Origin: Populus alba
Taxonomy: Eukaryota; Streptophyta; Magnoliopsida; Malpighiales; Salicaceae
Reading direction: 5' to 3'
NCBI RefSeq assembly: GCF_005239225.2
Contig: NC_133300.1
Location: forward strand, 14,599,875 to 14,663,874
DNA length: 64,000 bases
The notes beneath the pieces are model-generated. The model had not been told where the DNA came from. It searched no databases and was given only the letters and a program-made list of their open reading frames with translations. The translations under genes and the position numbers were made by a program. Numbering within the stretch: position 1 is the stretch's first letter; each line of letters opens with the position of its first letter. This document shows, in pieces, positions 13,850 to 27,600 of this stretch.

Positions 13850-14650
13850 TGTAAGATAAAAATAATTATTATCATAGTTTTAATACTCAACTTGGTTGGG
13901 GCAAAACCTGGGTCACTAGACGAGGCCTGGATCACTAGTCAAGGCTCGGGTCACGAGTCAGTTAATCCGAGTCAGCATAAAAATAAAAATAGTTATTATT
14001 ATAGTTTTAAAACTCGATTTAGAGGTCAACTCGGGGCAAGACCTGGGCCACAGCTGGGGTTAACCATTGACCTAAGTCAACGTAAAAATAAAAGTTGTTA
14101 TTATCATAGTTTTAATATTTAACTCGATAGTCGACTTAAGATAAGACTCGAGTCAATATAAGAATAAAAGTAATTATTATCATATTTTTAAAACTCGATT
14201 CAGAAGGTCAACTCGGGCAAGGCCTAGGTCACGGATTTGAAGAGTCAACTTGAACAAGGCCCAGGTCACAGTTGACTCGAGTCAATATAAGGATAAAAGT
14301 TGTTATTTTTATAGTTTTAAAACTCAATTTGATGATCAAATAAGACAAGGTTTGGGTCACAGGTTGAAAGGGTCAACATGCATGGGTTGATCTAAGTCAG
14401 TTTATGAATAAAAATAATAATAATTATTATGGTTTTAAAACTTGACTCGGGAATCTACCTGAGACAATATTCAGGTCACAAGTCGGGAGAGCCAACTCGG
14501 TTAACCCAAAAAAATTTAAAATAATCAAAACAATCTTGTTTTGACCAAAATTTCTTTTCAAAAAAGTCCATCCTTCCTCTATATTTTTTTTATACTCGAA
14601 CCAGTCTAGGCCCCAGGTCGGCTCAATTTCGAGTCAATCTGCCAGGCTAA
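13850..14650. repeat. Tandem array, ~70-130 bp units
   Basis: About six diverged units occur head to tail. Each pairs an AT segment (ATAAAAATAA..TTATTAT..TAGTTTTAA) with a GC-richer segment built on AACTCGG and GCCTGGGTCAC-like words. The AT segments recur near 13856, 13975, 14090, 14158, 14286 and 14405. The apparent open frame at 13892-14122 lies wholly inside the repeat and is not a gene. Confidence 0.75.
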
Positions 14651-16381
14651 TCCTAGTTTTATTAACAGGGTTATTATAATATTATTAATTACAACACTCA
14701 ATATAAACTAAAGTGAAAAATAAAAAACATTTATTTTCTTTTAAAAATATTTAATTTTGACAATAATTCATATTAGGGATAAAATAAACTTTTTTCATAT
14801 TTTATTTTGTCTTTTCCATCTAAACCAACCATGATACAAAGAGAGTTAATTTATCTTATACATCACTACCAAATATGTTTTTGTCTCTGTCTTGTTTTTT
14901 CTATCTCCATTGTCCCTATCTCTTTTATCCCTAGACAATAACCAAATACTACCTTAAAAATGTGGCGCTTCATGAGTTTATCCATCTAATAAAAAGAATA
15001 TTGAAAAACATTAAAATATGAAGATAATTATTTACAACATAATGCTTTCTAATCCATATTTTAAGTGGTAAATAATTTATTAAGAAAATAAAATGTTCTT
15101 CTATAAAAGAACCCTAGATGTTCATTAGGTTAGCAAGTGTGAAATAAATATACCAAATTTAATTAGTTTAGCAAGAGTGAAATAAATATATCAAATTCCA
15201 TTTTCCTATGTTGTTTCTACTTGACACTATTGAGCGGCTTGAATTGTAGCACAACAGTTCATACAGGAAAAGTTAACGTGTTTAAATTTCTTCGAAAAGT
15301 GGTCTTGGTAATAAAGGACAATGAAAGGTTATCTTTGACTATTTCTACAATAATGGATTTGACAAATATTGTTCCTTTATTTTATTTTTATTGAAAGGTT
15401 TGGGATTACAGCAAAATACATTGGCCTTTCTGGTTTTTTTTTTTTTTTTAATTTTTTTTTCTAACATGTTATTCAGATCTTATAATCTAGATTATAAATT
15501 TAGCATATTAACCTTGATTAACTTGTTTTTTATTACCCAACTTACATCTTTATCATGCTATCTTGGACCAATTTATTTTATCTTTTTTTTTTAATTTTAT
15601 CCTTAAAAAATTTATCTTAATCTCATGACTTGAACTACGAGTTTAAAATATTAATTCTGGTTAATTCACTTTTTATCACCCAGTTATATCTTTATCATAC
15701 TATCTTGGGCTAATTTGTTTTATTTTTTTATTCAATCTATCCTTTCAAAGATTTTTTTTCTCAAGTTATTATAATCGTTTTTATTTTTTGAAAAATTTGA
15801 TCCCTTTACTAATATTATTTATTTTTTATTATCTAATTAAAATAAAATCAATATATTTAACATAATCAAGGCTATCATAAATTTTTCTTTTCTTTTTTAA
15901 CATTTTTGCGGCACTAAACATCAATTTTACAAAAACAAAAGAAAAAAAAGGAGAAGAGAATATTACAGCCCGCGGTGAATCGCGTGCCCAAATCAAGTAT
16001 AATAAATTAAATGAAGAGAAGAAGACCATTAGGGGGGGTTGTTAATTGCACCTCATTAATTGATTCTTCTAATGTAACTGGCAGGAGGACCATCTGTCTA
16101 TCCACCCTACTATTACTAGCAACATTAAATACCAAAGGACCATCTTACCACACAAACCAATGTACTTTCTTACCTAAGCTTTCATTTTCATTTTTATATT
16201 TATTTTTTTGATAGATGATTAATGATTCCCATAAAAGAAGAAGATGACTAATCGTGTTCCCATTAAAGCTTTTCACAACTCTTTCTTTCCGCGTACAGGA
16301 GCAATCAATGAACAACTTCCCCGTCTTTCCTTTTAATGTATCTTGGACCATTTATTTAACTTGCCTGCCACACCATCAATA

Positions 16382-16382
<1 letters not shown>
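14651..16382. other. AT-rich intergenic sequence
   Basis: No gene is supported. A short direct duplication with the words GTTTAGCAAG and AAATAAATATA lies at 15130-15197. Long T-rich tracts with two related copies of TTTATCATRCTATCTTGG occur at 15530-15720. Confidence 0.5.

Positions 16383-16463
<81 letters not shown>
16383..16463. repeat. Compound (TG)n-(GA)n microsatellite
   Basis: A TG run at 16383-16422 is followed by a GA run to about 16463. Apparent reading frames across it encode only dipeptide repeats. Confidence 0.97.
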
Positions 16464-16466
<3 letters not shown>

Positions 16467-16639
16467 TTTGATGTTTTGTTAAAAATCTTAAAAGATCTAA
16501 TAACAACGATATAACAACGAAATATATATATATATATATATGCGATCTAATAACAACGATATAATCCATCAACAAGTGAGTTTGACGAGCTGTCAGTTCA
16601 TCATACTTGGAGTCAATTATATGTTGAGTTTACTAGATA

Positions 16640-17400
16640 AAAAAAAATTAAATTTTATCAAAATAAATAGACACTCTCAAAATTAAACACTAATCAAATA
16701 CCAGAATATTTTTTTGAGAATGCAATAACCTCATAGAAAGTAAACTGAAATAATTTATGAAAACCAATTCAAAATCAACTAAAATTTGAAGGATCAAATT
16801 GAAAAGAAAGGGGCAAAAATGATTCAATTAAAAGAAAAAAAAGGAAGATGGATTTTTTTTTTAAAAAAAAAAAAAAGGCTCGACCTAGTGGATTAACCTT
16901 GAAACTTCTCGATTCAACTCCTTATCAAGTATGAGTTTAAGATTAACCCACTAAAAGTTTTTTCCGACGTTTCCTAGTCAACTTAGAGGCTCCAAAAGCA
17001 ACTCGGATAAATGGTAAAAAATATGGTTTGATTTTAAAAAAGTTTTCAAAATTATGTCTTTTTTTTAGTATTGAGGTACTAACATATTGGATCAACTTAG
17101 ATTTTGTGACTTAACCTATTAAATCTGCAATCCAGATTATGAACTCCACTAGGTTGAACAACATTATTTTTTTTCTTTTTTAACTACTCTTTACTTAATG
17201 ATATGATAACAAAATAGATGTTCACAAAATTAAACACCAATCAAATATTAGGATGTTTGTTTAAGACTGCGATAACCTCATAGAAAATAAAACAAAAAAA
17301 ATTATAAAGATCAATTCACAATCAATGTAATATTGAAAAATAAAATTGAAATGAAAAGGTTTAAAGGATTCAATAGTAATAAAAATGAATTGAACCAGAT
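16640..17400. repeat. Dispersed AT-rich repeat, copies 2 and 3
   Basis: Two head-to-tail copies of the family also seen at 8420-8920 share phrases such as ATAACCTCATAGAAA, AATCAAATAY and AGTATTGAGGTACTAACA. Divergence is high and no termini are visible. Confidence 0.5.
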
Positions 17401-19079
17401 GGGGTTTATCCTAGTCGTTTTAGTTAAGTAGATAACTCGAGGTGCATAAGAGTGTCCTAATCTTCTCAAACTAGGTTAGAGGAATTGAACCAGGACTAAG
17501 ATTGAGGAACCAAGGTTTCTTCCTAAGAACCAAGATTTCAGGTATAAGGTTCTAATTTACAACAAGATTTGGGTCAACGAGGGTCTTTCTAGTACTAGGA
17601 TTTGAGCTTTAAGATTTTAACCTAGAATATGATCAAGAGGGTTAGAATGTCATCGAAGATTAGGCTCGGTGCATTATAAATCCGATCTCAGCCACAGTTT
17701 AAGGCACCTAAGGTTAAAGTCAATAATAAGTTCGAGAAACTTGGGATTTGATAAGGACTAGGTTTTGAGACATGAGGAGTGGTCTAATATCGAGATTTAA
17801 GCATTGATGTTCAGTTTATCAATAGGTTTGGAGCACTCGAGTTTCTAGAATAAGATCAAATTCAAGGTGCTAAACATCAATCTAGATCCGACTCAAGTGT
17901 CATGGGTATACATCCTAATAATGCATCCAAAGTATCAAGGGCTCACCTCGAGAGTGCACCGATCAGTTTGTTAATAGGACAACTTCAAAACTTATATGGT
18001 TAAACCCTATAACCACTTCTAAACCACTTAAGGCCACGCCAATGCTTGCGACGGGTTATGGATGTTGGAATTCATTATTAAAACATAGTTAATGAACACA
18101 TTTGAAACTGAATTAAATAAGGGATTTACTCACTGTTTGGATTAAGATTTTATTAAAAAATATTTTCTAAAAAAAATACTTTAACAAGGAGTATTCATAT
18201 GTTTAAAACAAATTATGGATGAATAAAAAATTGATTTTACTTTTAGTTAGTATATTTTACATAATCAAACCCTTTAATCCCATATTAAAAGAAAACATGA
18301 TCTTCTTTTAGCTTACACGTTAGAAAGTTAAAGAGTTAAAATTAGACTCGTAGAGTACCAAAGCTTTTAAAGAGGATAGCCCTTGGTTTAAGTGTTTTTT
18401 GAGCTTGAGTCACACATATACTCGCTTTGCTCGACTTAGCATAGGCTTGGGCATAGGCATATGCTTATGTTTTCTATTAACAAATTAAAGTTAGACTTAT
18501 TGAGCACCAAGATTTCAAAGGGGAGAGGCCTTAGGCTAAATGAGATTTTGGCTTCATCCCTACATGCTCACTCACTCACTCACTCAGTAGGGCATTGACT
18601 CGGGTTTGGACCTATGCTAGGGTTTGGACTTGCTATACAGTGCATGAATAAATTATTTGAACAATAAATCTACCTAAATAGTTTATTTTCAAAGGGAAAA
18701 CATTTGATTTTTATTGAGATAAATTATCCAGGTTTTTTTTTGTAGCAAGTAATTAAGGAAAGCAGCAATAATTAATTATAGTAATTATTAAAATCAATTA
18801 TTAATCAAATTCAGTTATATAAAAATCAATATAAAAAAGAGTTAAATGAGAGATGTTCCACACACCAAGTAATAACTCTTATGCCTTCTTCTCTTATTTT
18901 TTTTTTTCCCAGTCTTTTCATTTTGTATTAAACTAATGTTTAGAACTTTCAATCAACTACAAGTATTCTATATTTAGATTGTTTTATAATTTTCCAAGTT
19001 TACAAAATTTATAGAATCAAAGTTATTTTTCCTTTTATATTCATATTCATGCAAATTACATTTAGTTAAACCATACATT
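17401..19079. other. Unclassified, stop-rich sequence
   Basis: The region is more GC-balanced than its surroundings but carries stops in all frames. A ~170 bp diverged direct repeat lies at 18315-18470 and 18478-18620, sharing TTAAAGTTAGACT-like and GAGCACCAA-like words. It is probably an old transposable element; family unknown. Confidence 0.4.
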
Positions 19080-20546
19080 CACTACCAGAAAATCGAAAAA
19101 TACAAACGGAAATACCAAAGGAATATTTTTTTTAGTAAATTTTTGAGGGATTTAACCGACCGAAATATTCCCATATACTGAGGGAGTTACAGTGGAAAAA
19201 AAAATTAAAACAAAGGGAAAAAAATAATGATGTGTCATTTTTTACAGACAGAATTACTGATGAAATAAATTATGTCTGTAAAATCCGTCGGTAAACTATG
19301 AACACTGTTCATCATGTCAATTACAAAGGCAATCACCGTTGGAATTTTCCGTCGGTATTTTTCAGAGAGCTTCAGAACTGTTCACTTTTCAATTTCATTG
19401 TTAATTGTTGTTCTTTATGGCCAAAATCACCAACGGATTGAAAAGTCGTCGGTGTTATTTGGCGGTTTTTTGAAAAAATTCAATTGATTTAAAATTTTTA
19501 TTTAAATATTATAGACGGAATCACTGACAGATTGAAAAATCATCGGTAATTGTTGGCAGTTTCTGAAAACTTTTTACAAATTGAAAATTTAAATTAAATA
19601 TTACTTGATGGAATTACCGAAAGGATAATAAAAAAATATTAATATTCAATTATCTGTCGGTATATCCGTCGCTAACGCGCCTCAATAAAAAAACCTGAAT
19701 TCCTTTATTTCACAAGAGACAAACTCATTTCTTATTCTTCTTCTTCTTTTTCTTCTTCACTATATGTAAAAAACATCAATATCTATTTCTTTCTCTTTCT
19801 TTTCTCTCCTCATCTCCTTCTTTTTCCCTCAATGCTCGGGTATGTCTTCTTCCTCTTTCTTCTTTTATCATCTTAGTTTTTTTTTTTTTAATTAGTATGC
19901 TTTACGAAATTTTCTCTCTCTCCTTAGCTTTACTTGCAAGTATATTATGGCAAGATTTTCCTCTTTTTTCTTCTTTTTTTCCATGATTTTTTTCACTATA
20001 TATTTTTTTTATTTTATTTTTAATTGTTTTTGCTCTTAATAATTGTATAAATGTTGTTGTGAGATTTTTTTTTCATATGAGATCAATTTTTAGTTGATTT
20101 ATTTATAGGATTTTTAAAATTTTTAGCAATTGCAACTTCATTTTTTTTCATATGAATTTTTTTAGTTGAATTTATTTTTTTGTTTTATTTATTTGTTGCA
20201 AATTTGTTTGAGTTGATTTTCTTATTCTTTTTTCCAAGTATTTTGAGTATATATTATACAGTGTTGATTTATGTTAATTTAATTACTTTATAATTTTATA
20301 AAATGATTTTTTTTAATGTTTTTAAATAATTACCGATGGAATTACTGGTAATTCCATCAGTAAATCCGTCAAGAATAATATTTTTTTATTACCAACGGAT
20401 TTACCGACAGATAAAAAATTGCCGATGAAAGATTAATTGATGGAGCATTTCCGTAGGTGATTTCATCGGTAAATTAATTACCGATGGAATATGTGTCTTA
20501 CACCGACAAAAAAATTATATCAATGAAACTGTTAAATCTTGTAGTA
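19080..20546. mobile_element. Non-autonomous CACTA-type element, copy 1
   Basis: The left end reads CACTACCAGAAAATCG and the right end TCTTGTAGTA, one base off the complement of CACTACAAGA. Subterminal regions are packed with copies of the word TCCGTCGGTAA and its complement ACCGACGG, as expected of En/Spm-like elements with many transposase-binding motifs. Flanking triplets are ATT and ATA, an imperfect 3-bp duplication. There is no transposase. The central CT-rich segment (about 19735-19860) is shared with the second copy. Confidence 0.7.
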
Positions 20547-21480
20547 ATAGTGATAAGAAAAAAAAAGGTTGATACTGCGAGCATCAATTATGTTAACTTA
20601 AGACAAAACAAGGAAATTAACAAATGTTTTTTTTTTTGAGGATTGACAAGACTGTTTTATTTTCGATGTATTAAGAAAACAATAAAAAGTGATTAATCAA
20701 CGGTCAATCTTGCAAATCCCGCTAATTTCGCAACAAAGCAAAGTCTTGGCCATCGATGGTGGTTGCTCAATGCTCATGACAATCTTTGTCGAATTTGAGA
20801 AACTTAAAAGGTAACGAAAAAAGCATGGAATGAAGCGAAATATTTGCCAATTAAAGGCAGGAAAACTCCATAGGCTCCAATTATATGTTATGTCCACTTC
20901 ATGTGATTAGCATAAAACCATGCATTTACCCCATTGTGCCGCGAAGCTCCAACCATTAATCAATCATTGTAGCTATTTTCAAATTAATTAGGAAAAAAGT
21001 AGGATTTTTTTTTTCTTTTCCCTTTTGGAGAAAGGTAAAGCTTTGTTTAGCCTTATCATACTTGTATTTTAATTTTTTTATTATGATTTCTAAAAATATT
21101 AGTGTTTAATAAAAATTTTATTTATTTTTAAAAAAAAAAACACACTTTCACTCTTTATATAAATAGTTAAGCAAATAATTTTTTTTTAACCTTTTTTTCT
21201 TGCAGTTGAGTTTTTCTCTGGCCTAATTAGATAGAATTAGACTTGAAATTATGGTAAATACACCAAATTAAAAGACAAAATAACTAAAATGTAAAACATT
21301 AAGAAAAAAATATGTCAAATCACACATCATCAAAAAAATTTATTTGATCTAAAATTTTATTTATTTATTTCTCAGTACTTGATTTTGAGAGATGAGAGAG
21401 AAATTCAGTTGAATGAAGAGGAGATAAAAAATTATTGGTTGGATCTCTTTTCAACAAAAAAAAAAAAAACTTGTTGTTTT
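20547..21480. other. AT-rich intergenic sequence
   Basis: I see no gene. The minus-strand open frame at 20697-20897 has no recognisable domain. Confidence 0.45.
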
Positions 21481-21482
21481 TA

Positions 21483-22353
21483 GTGTCAATGAGCTCTATT
21501 CTATTATAAAAGTTTGATGGTGGTATTTTTTTTTATAACAATCCTAAAAAAGAAGATCGAGCTTAGTCTAGAGATTTTTCATTTGGTTGATTTTTGTTTT
21601 TTTAAGTGTTTTTGGTTATTACGTGGTTTGAAATGTTTTTTTTTTTTTTTACATGTTTTAGAGGTGTTTTTAAGGTGGATTTTTACCAAAAAAACCCTTC
21701 CACCTATTTTTTAGTACTCAACATCTAACACATTGTCTATTATATTTTTTTTAAAAAAATAAAAATTAAAAGTTATCCACCTCTTAAAAAGGAAAAAAAA
21801 ATGTATGATGGTGGTTTTTAGTGTCAATGAGCTCTATTATATTATAAAAGTTTGATGGTGGTGATTTTTTTTCTAACAATCCTAAAAAAGGAGATCGAGC
21901 TTAGTCTAGAGATTTTTCATTTGGTTGATTTTTGTTTTTTTAAGTGTTTTAGGGTTATTATGTGGTTTTGAAAAAGGTTTTTTTTTTTTTTTTTTTGCAT
22001 CTTTTAGAAGTGTTTTAACGTGGATTTTTTTACCAAAAAAACCATTCCACCTGTTTTTTTCAGCAACCATAGTGGTGGTCAGAATCTTGGTTAATAACTC
22101 AACATCTAACACATTGTCTATTATATTTTTTTTTAAAAAAATAAAAATTAAAAGTTATCCACCTCTTAAAAAGGAAAAAAAAATGTATGATGGTGGTTTT
22201 TAGTGTCAATGAGCTCTATTATATTATAAAAGTTTGATGGTGGTGATTTTTTTTCTAACAATCCTAAAAAAGGAGATTGAGCTTAGTTTAGAGATTTTTC
22301 ATTTGGTTGATTTTTGTTTTTTTAAGTGTTTTAGGGTTATTATGTGGTTTGAA

Positions 22354-22386
<33 letters not shown>

Positions 22387-22940
22387 GCATCTTTTAGAAG
22401 TGTTTTAAGGTGGATTTTTTTACCAAAAAAAACCATTCCACCTGTTTTTTCAGCAACCATAGTGGTGGTCGGAATCTTGGTTAATAACTCAACATCTAAC
22501 ACATTGTCTATTATATATTTTTTAAAAAATAAAAATTAAAAGTTATCCACCTCTTAAAAAGGAAAAAAAAATGTATGATGAAGGTTTTTAGTGTCAATGA
22601 GCTCTATTATATTATAAAAGTTTGATGGTGGTGATTTTATTCTAACAATCCTAAAAAAGGAGATCGAGCTTAGTCTAGAGATTTTTCATTTGGTTGATTT
22701 TTGTTTTTTAAGTGTTTTTGGTTATTATGTGGTTTGAATTTTTTTTTTTTTTTTACATGTTTTAGAGGTATTTTAAGGTGGATTTTTACCAAAAAAGCCC
22801 CTTCCACCTGTTTTTTCAGTAACCATAATAGTGGTCGGAATTTGGTCAATAACTCAACATCTAACACATTGTCTATTACATTTTTTTTTAAAAAATAAAA
22901 AATAAAAGGTGGCCACCCCTTTAAAGGGAGAAAAAAATGT
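21483..22940. repeat. Four-unit tandem array, 340-390 bp period
   Basis: The phrase GTGTCAATGAGCTCTATT recurs at 21483, 21821, 22203 and 22591, so the periods are 338, 382 and 388 bp. Each unit carries GGAGATCGAGCTTAGT, a poly-T tract of variable length, TACCAAAAAA..CCTTCCACCTG and CAACATCTAACACATTG. Units 2 and 3 are the most alike. All open frames here, on both strands, are the repeat read through and not genes. Confidence 0.93.
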
Positions 22941-24497
22941 ATGGCCTAAGCACCGGGGCCTACCTCAATCCCAAGTGTTTAGGCTTCTTTATGGCTTAGG
23001 CACGTCGAGCCATTTAGACCTGCGTGTCTAACCTAGTTTTTTTTTAATTTATTATTTGATATTTAATTAATTTTAAATTGATCTTCATATTTTTTTATTA
23101 TTTATTTAAATAAATAAATATTATTTAATCCAGTAAAGTCCATAACCCAGGTTATAGTTTTGACAAGTTATCCACGGTTGATCCAGGTAAATATAATATA
23201 TCCCATCTTAATGTTTTAAAAAAATTATTATATTGAAATATTTTTTTTGTAAAATCAAATCATAATTTTACCAATAATCCCAATTGTCTTTGGATACTTG
23301 CGCTTAAATGTTATGTATATAGTCATTTGTTTTTTTCCCCAAACCTAGTTTGGATGTATTTAGGAAAGTGGTAACTGTTGTTTTTTTAAAATCTAGTTTG
23401 GATTGTATTTAGAAAAGTGGTAACTGTTGTTTTTTTAAAGTGTGTTTTGCTTAGAAATGCATCAAAATAATAATTTTTTTTTTATTTTTTAAAAAATATT
23501 TTTGATATTAGAACATCAAAATAATTTAAAAAGTATCAAAAATATATTAATTTTTTTAAAAAATAAAAATTAGATTAAATTTTTTTCAAAACTTTTTTTT
23601 CAAATGCAAAAGCATAGAGGCCTAGTCTTCTATTTGTCCTGTAGACCCCTAATGTTTTACCCGGCTAGATCTCTAACAACCATGTTCAAACTAATGCGTC
23701 TATAAAAGAATTTTTTTTATTTTTTTTAAATCGTACTCGGATAAAGAATAAATGGGCACCTTGAGCATCACAAATTTATTACAAGTCTGGTAGATGATGG
23801 TGTCCAAGTAAAGTCAACTGCACAGTTTGATGGTATTCATGGAATTACTGTTCACAGCTTCAGCCTGCTTCGAGGCGCAGTCTAAGGTTGAAACTTGCAG
23901 TTGGAATGGAACCACAAAAACTACAGAAAACAAACTTTCTCTCTCCCCACTTATTCACAAAACCAATGGCTTTTCTTTTTATGCAGTTTCCAAGAGCCTG
24001 TCCTCTAGTGGTTTTTGTAATTCCATTTTATGCAGATCTTGTTGACAGACATGTGAAGGGCAATGGCTTTTCTCTTGGGTCCAATGGGTGCATGTGGCTC
24101 TATATATTTCGCCCCTTTTAACTCAGTAGTTGCGTCCTTTCCTCTCTAGCAAGGCTAGTTTTTATAGTTTATACTTCTACCATATAAACCAATATATAGT
24201 GTGCCCCAATCATTTCTCGAAAACATCACCAGCCCATCATAAAGAATTCTCCCCGTCCACAAATTGTTGTATTTTTAAACTGAGCTTCTGATAATACAGA
24301 CATTCATGCCTTGATTCTTGAGAGAATTGCGTTCCAAGTCTTTTTTGAGTCAAGTAGTTGGCTCAGTTAAAAGTTTTCGGTTAAAATATTGTTCTTCTTT
24401 TAATTTCCTGTGAAGTGCTTTTATTACCTGTGGTTATAGAGAGTAGGGTCCCTTTGCTAGTAGGGTCTTTGCATTTTGCATATAGTTTAAAGGCCTC
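22941..24497. other. Intergenic; upstream region of CYP85A
   Basis: A dispersed AT-rich repeat lies at 23440-23610. From about 23750 the sequence is less AT-rich and probably includes the CYP85A promoter. The two overlapping frames at 23827-24121 have no family resemblance. Confidence 0.45.
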
Positions 24498-24504
24498 TAT
24501 ATAT
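24498..24504 (+). promoter_or_regulatory. TATA box of the CYP85A gene
   Basis: TATATAT lies about 104 bp before the ATG at 24608. This is a normal distance for a plant core promoter with a 70-80 nt leader. Confidence 0.55.
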
Positions 24505-24607
24505 GCGTGTGCATTCCTCCTGGCAAGCTCAAATTAGAGCATTTCGATAGCATTAGCAGCTCTTTCCGAGGTGGGCTTGGAGCTGTTCTTCTTCCTTGGA
24601 AGCATCA

Positions 24608-27600
24608 ATGGCAGTTCTCTTGATGGTTCTTGTGGCGGTTCTCTTTTTGTTCTGTATCTCCTCTGCTTTGCTGAGGTTGAACGAGGTGAGATATAGGAAG
24701 AAAGGGTTGCCTCCAGGTACTATGGGATGGCCGGTCTTTGGAGAGACCACTGAGTTCCTAAAGCAAGGTCCAAACTTCATGAAGAATCAGAGAGCAAGGT
24801 GATTGTTTGCATGAATCTTAATTCATTATGTTGATGTTGTTACTGCGTGTTTTTCTCTGCTTGTGTTCTAGCCAGTATTGTTTCTGATGCATGCCCGCAG
24901 ATTGGAAGGAGTTGTGTTCCTAGCTCTTGTTCATTCCGTGTGTCAACTGTTGATATATTACTTTCAAGTGAATTCTTGGTTTAAGCTTTTCACCTCATTT
25001 ATTTTGTATCCCTGCTTATTTTCTTGTTTATGGTTAGCTGACAATTGCTTCTAAAGTCATCTTTCTTTTTTTCTCTTTCCATTTCAATCAAAAACAAAAG
25101 AAAAAGGACTTGTACCTTCTTTTTCCTTTTGGGTGAGGATTGGTCCCTGCTAACCCACAAAAGATACCCATACAGCTAAGGCCAATCTCTTAATGAAGTT
25201 ATGGCTGTTAGTTAGAACAGTTGTGTGTGGGTTTTCTTGTAAATTTAACTCAAACGTAACATTCTTGATAAACGGATAGCTTATATCAGCAGGTGACCCT
25301 CGTCTCTTTAAAATTGCAGGTATGGGAGTATTTTCAAATCCCACATTCTGGGGTGTCCTACCATTGTTTCCATGGATCCAGAGCTCAATCGATACATCCT
25401 CATGAACGAGGGCAAGGGCCTTGTTCCTGGTTACCCTCAGTCCATGCTTGATATCTTAGGCAACCGCAACATTGCAGCAGTTCATGGCTCCACTCACAAG
25501 TACATGAGAGGGGCATTATTATCCCTCATTAGCCCCACCATGATCAGACAACAACTTTTGCCAACAATCGATGAGTTCATGAGAAACCACCTCAGTTGCT
25601 GGGATTCCAAAATTATTGACATTCAACAAATGACTAAGGAGGTACCTACCACCATGCCATACATCAGAATTTAATGAAGCTCTTCAACTTAAGTTTCCCT
25701 GGATTGATAATAATGTACTTTCTGCACCATTATTTTATGCAGATGGCACTTCTCTCTGCACTTAAGCAAATTGCTGGCTCTGATTCTTGCTCAATATCTC
25801 AAGCATTCATGCCTGAGTTTTTCAGGCTCGTTTTAGGCACTTTGTCATTGCCAATTGACCTTCCTGGCACAAATTATCGACAGGGAGTCCAGGTAATTGA
25901 TTTTCTAAAAACATAGAACATTTCCATTTCTAGTTTTTAGTCGAGTCTTTTTCATCACTGTGTCTGTTTCACTATGTCATGCAGGCAAGAAAAAATATTG
26001 TAAGCATGTTAAGGCAGCTAATAGACGGGAGGAGGGCATCGAAATTATACCACCAGGACATGCTTGGTCGACTTATGAGAACTGAAGAAAACAGATTTAA
26101 ACTAACAGATGAAGAGATAATCGATCAGATAATCACAATTTTGTACTCTGGCTACGAAACGGTTTCGACTACTTCAATGATGGCAGTCAAGTATCTGCAT
26201 GATCACCCAAGAGTTCTTCAGGAGCTAAGAGTAAGTCTAGACAATAAACAAAATGATGAAACACTTAACGGTTTCAAGTGTTTGTACATTTTTGTAACAT
26301 TCCTGTGTTCTTGACTGAATGCTTCTTCTCTGTGTAGAAAGAGCATTTGGCAATTAGAGAAAAGAAAAGGCCTGAGGATCCAATCGATTTAAATGACCTT
26401 AAATCGATGCGTTTTACTCGTGCCGTGAGTGAAAAATTTTACTTCTCGATTATCTCTACTGCCTTTATTTTGCTGATAAGTTGCTGAGCTTAATTTGATC
26501 ATTTATTCTGTTTCATCTCATGCAGGTGATTTTTGAGACCTCAAGATTGGCTACAATAGTAAATGGGGTTTTGAGGAAAGAACTACTAAAAGAAATGGAA
26601 CTAAAATAGTGAGTGTTATTTATTTTATTTTTAACTTTTTATATATATAGAATAATGTTTCCTTCAGCTATAAATTAAGCAAGTGGTGTCGAGTTTCTGA
26701 CAGAATCTCAAAGAATTAGTCTTTAGTTTAGATACCCTGAAGAACCCAAAAAAAAAAGTAAACTCTATTGTTTTTAAGGGCTCAAGAAGCTGTTTTGCAG
26801 CTAGCAGCAGCTGTGCTTTTAGATCTTTGTCAAGAAAAAAGATAATCATGAGAATAAGATCATCTCCCTTTGTGGGCCTTACAACTCTTATGATTTACAT
26901 GGAATACCTACCAATCCAGCTAGGCGATTCTCTTGGTGACCCAAAATCATGTTTAAATTAATTTTGACAAGAAAGGGAGCTTTTTGCTGAAAGGAATTCT
27001 TTTATCTGGTAAAATATGTGAAGCTAAATCAATCTTTAACTGATGGGTTTTCTTTTCCTTTTTCTTTTCTTTATGCTGGTGGGCTTCCTTTAATGTTCAT
27101 CAAGAAAGAAACATAAGGTTCTAAATTTGCTATTTGCTTATCATGCTTAATGTGGATTATTTATGGCTAATAATAGCTTTACTCTCCGTTGTTTTCAGGA
27201 TTTGTGATTCCAAAAGGATGGAGAATCTACGTTTACACAAGGGAGATAAACTATGATCCATATTTATATCCTGACCCATTCTCCTTTAACCCATGGAGAT
27301 GGCTGGTGAGTGATTATTAAATTATCATTTTTTTTTGTTTATTTTTCCTTCCCGTACCTGTTTCTGAAACTAAAATAAAAAATCAACAGTTTCCTTGAAG
27401 GGACTAAACTAATCTGTGTTTGGTAAGTGCAGGACAAAAGTTTGGAGTCTCAAAACTATCTCTTCATTTTTGGAGGAGGTACCAGGCAGTGTCCAGGGAA
27501 GGAGCTAGGAATAGCTGAGATTTCAACTTTCCTTCATTATTTTGTAACTAGATACAGGTAACTACAGAAACCCACAAATAAAAATCTATCCTTGAGCAAC

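Noticed and set aside
13892..14122. 76-codon frame with repeated PGSLDEAW-like words
   Set aside because: Lies inside the tandem array at 13.85-14.65 kb and repeats with it.
16333..16575. Frame with alternating Ser-Leu and Thr-His
   Set aside because: Translation of the TG/GA/TA microsatellites.
21514..22898. Multiple frames with Phe-rich or Lys-rich runs on both strands
   Set aside because: Poly-T tracts and the tandem repeat account for all of them.
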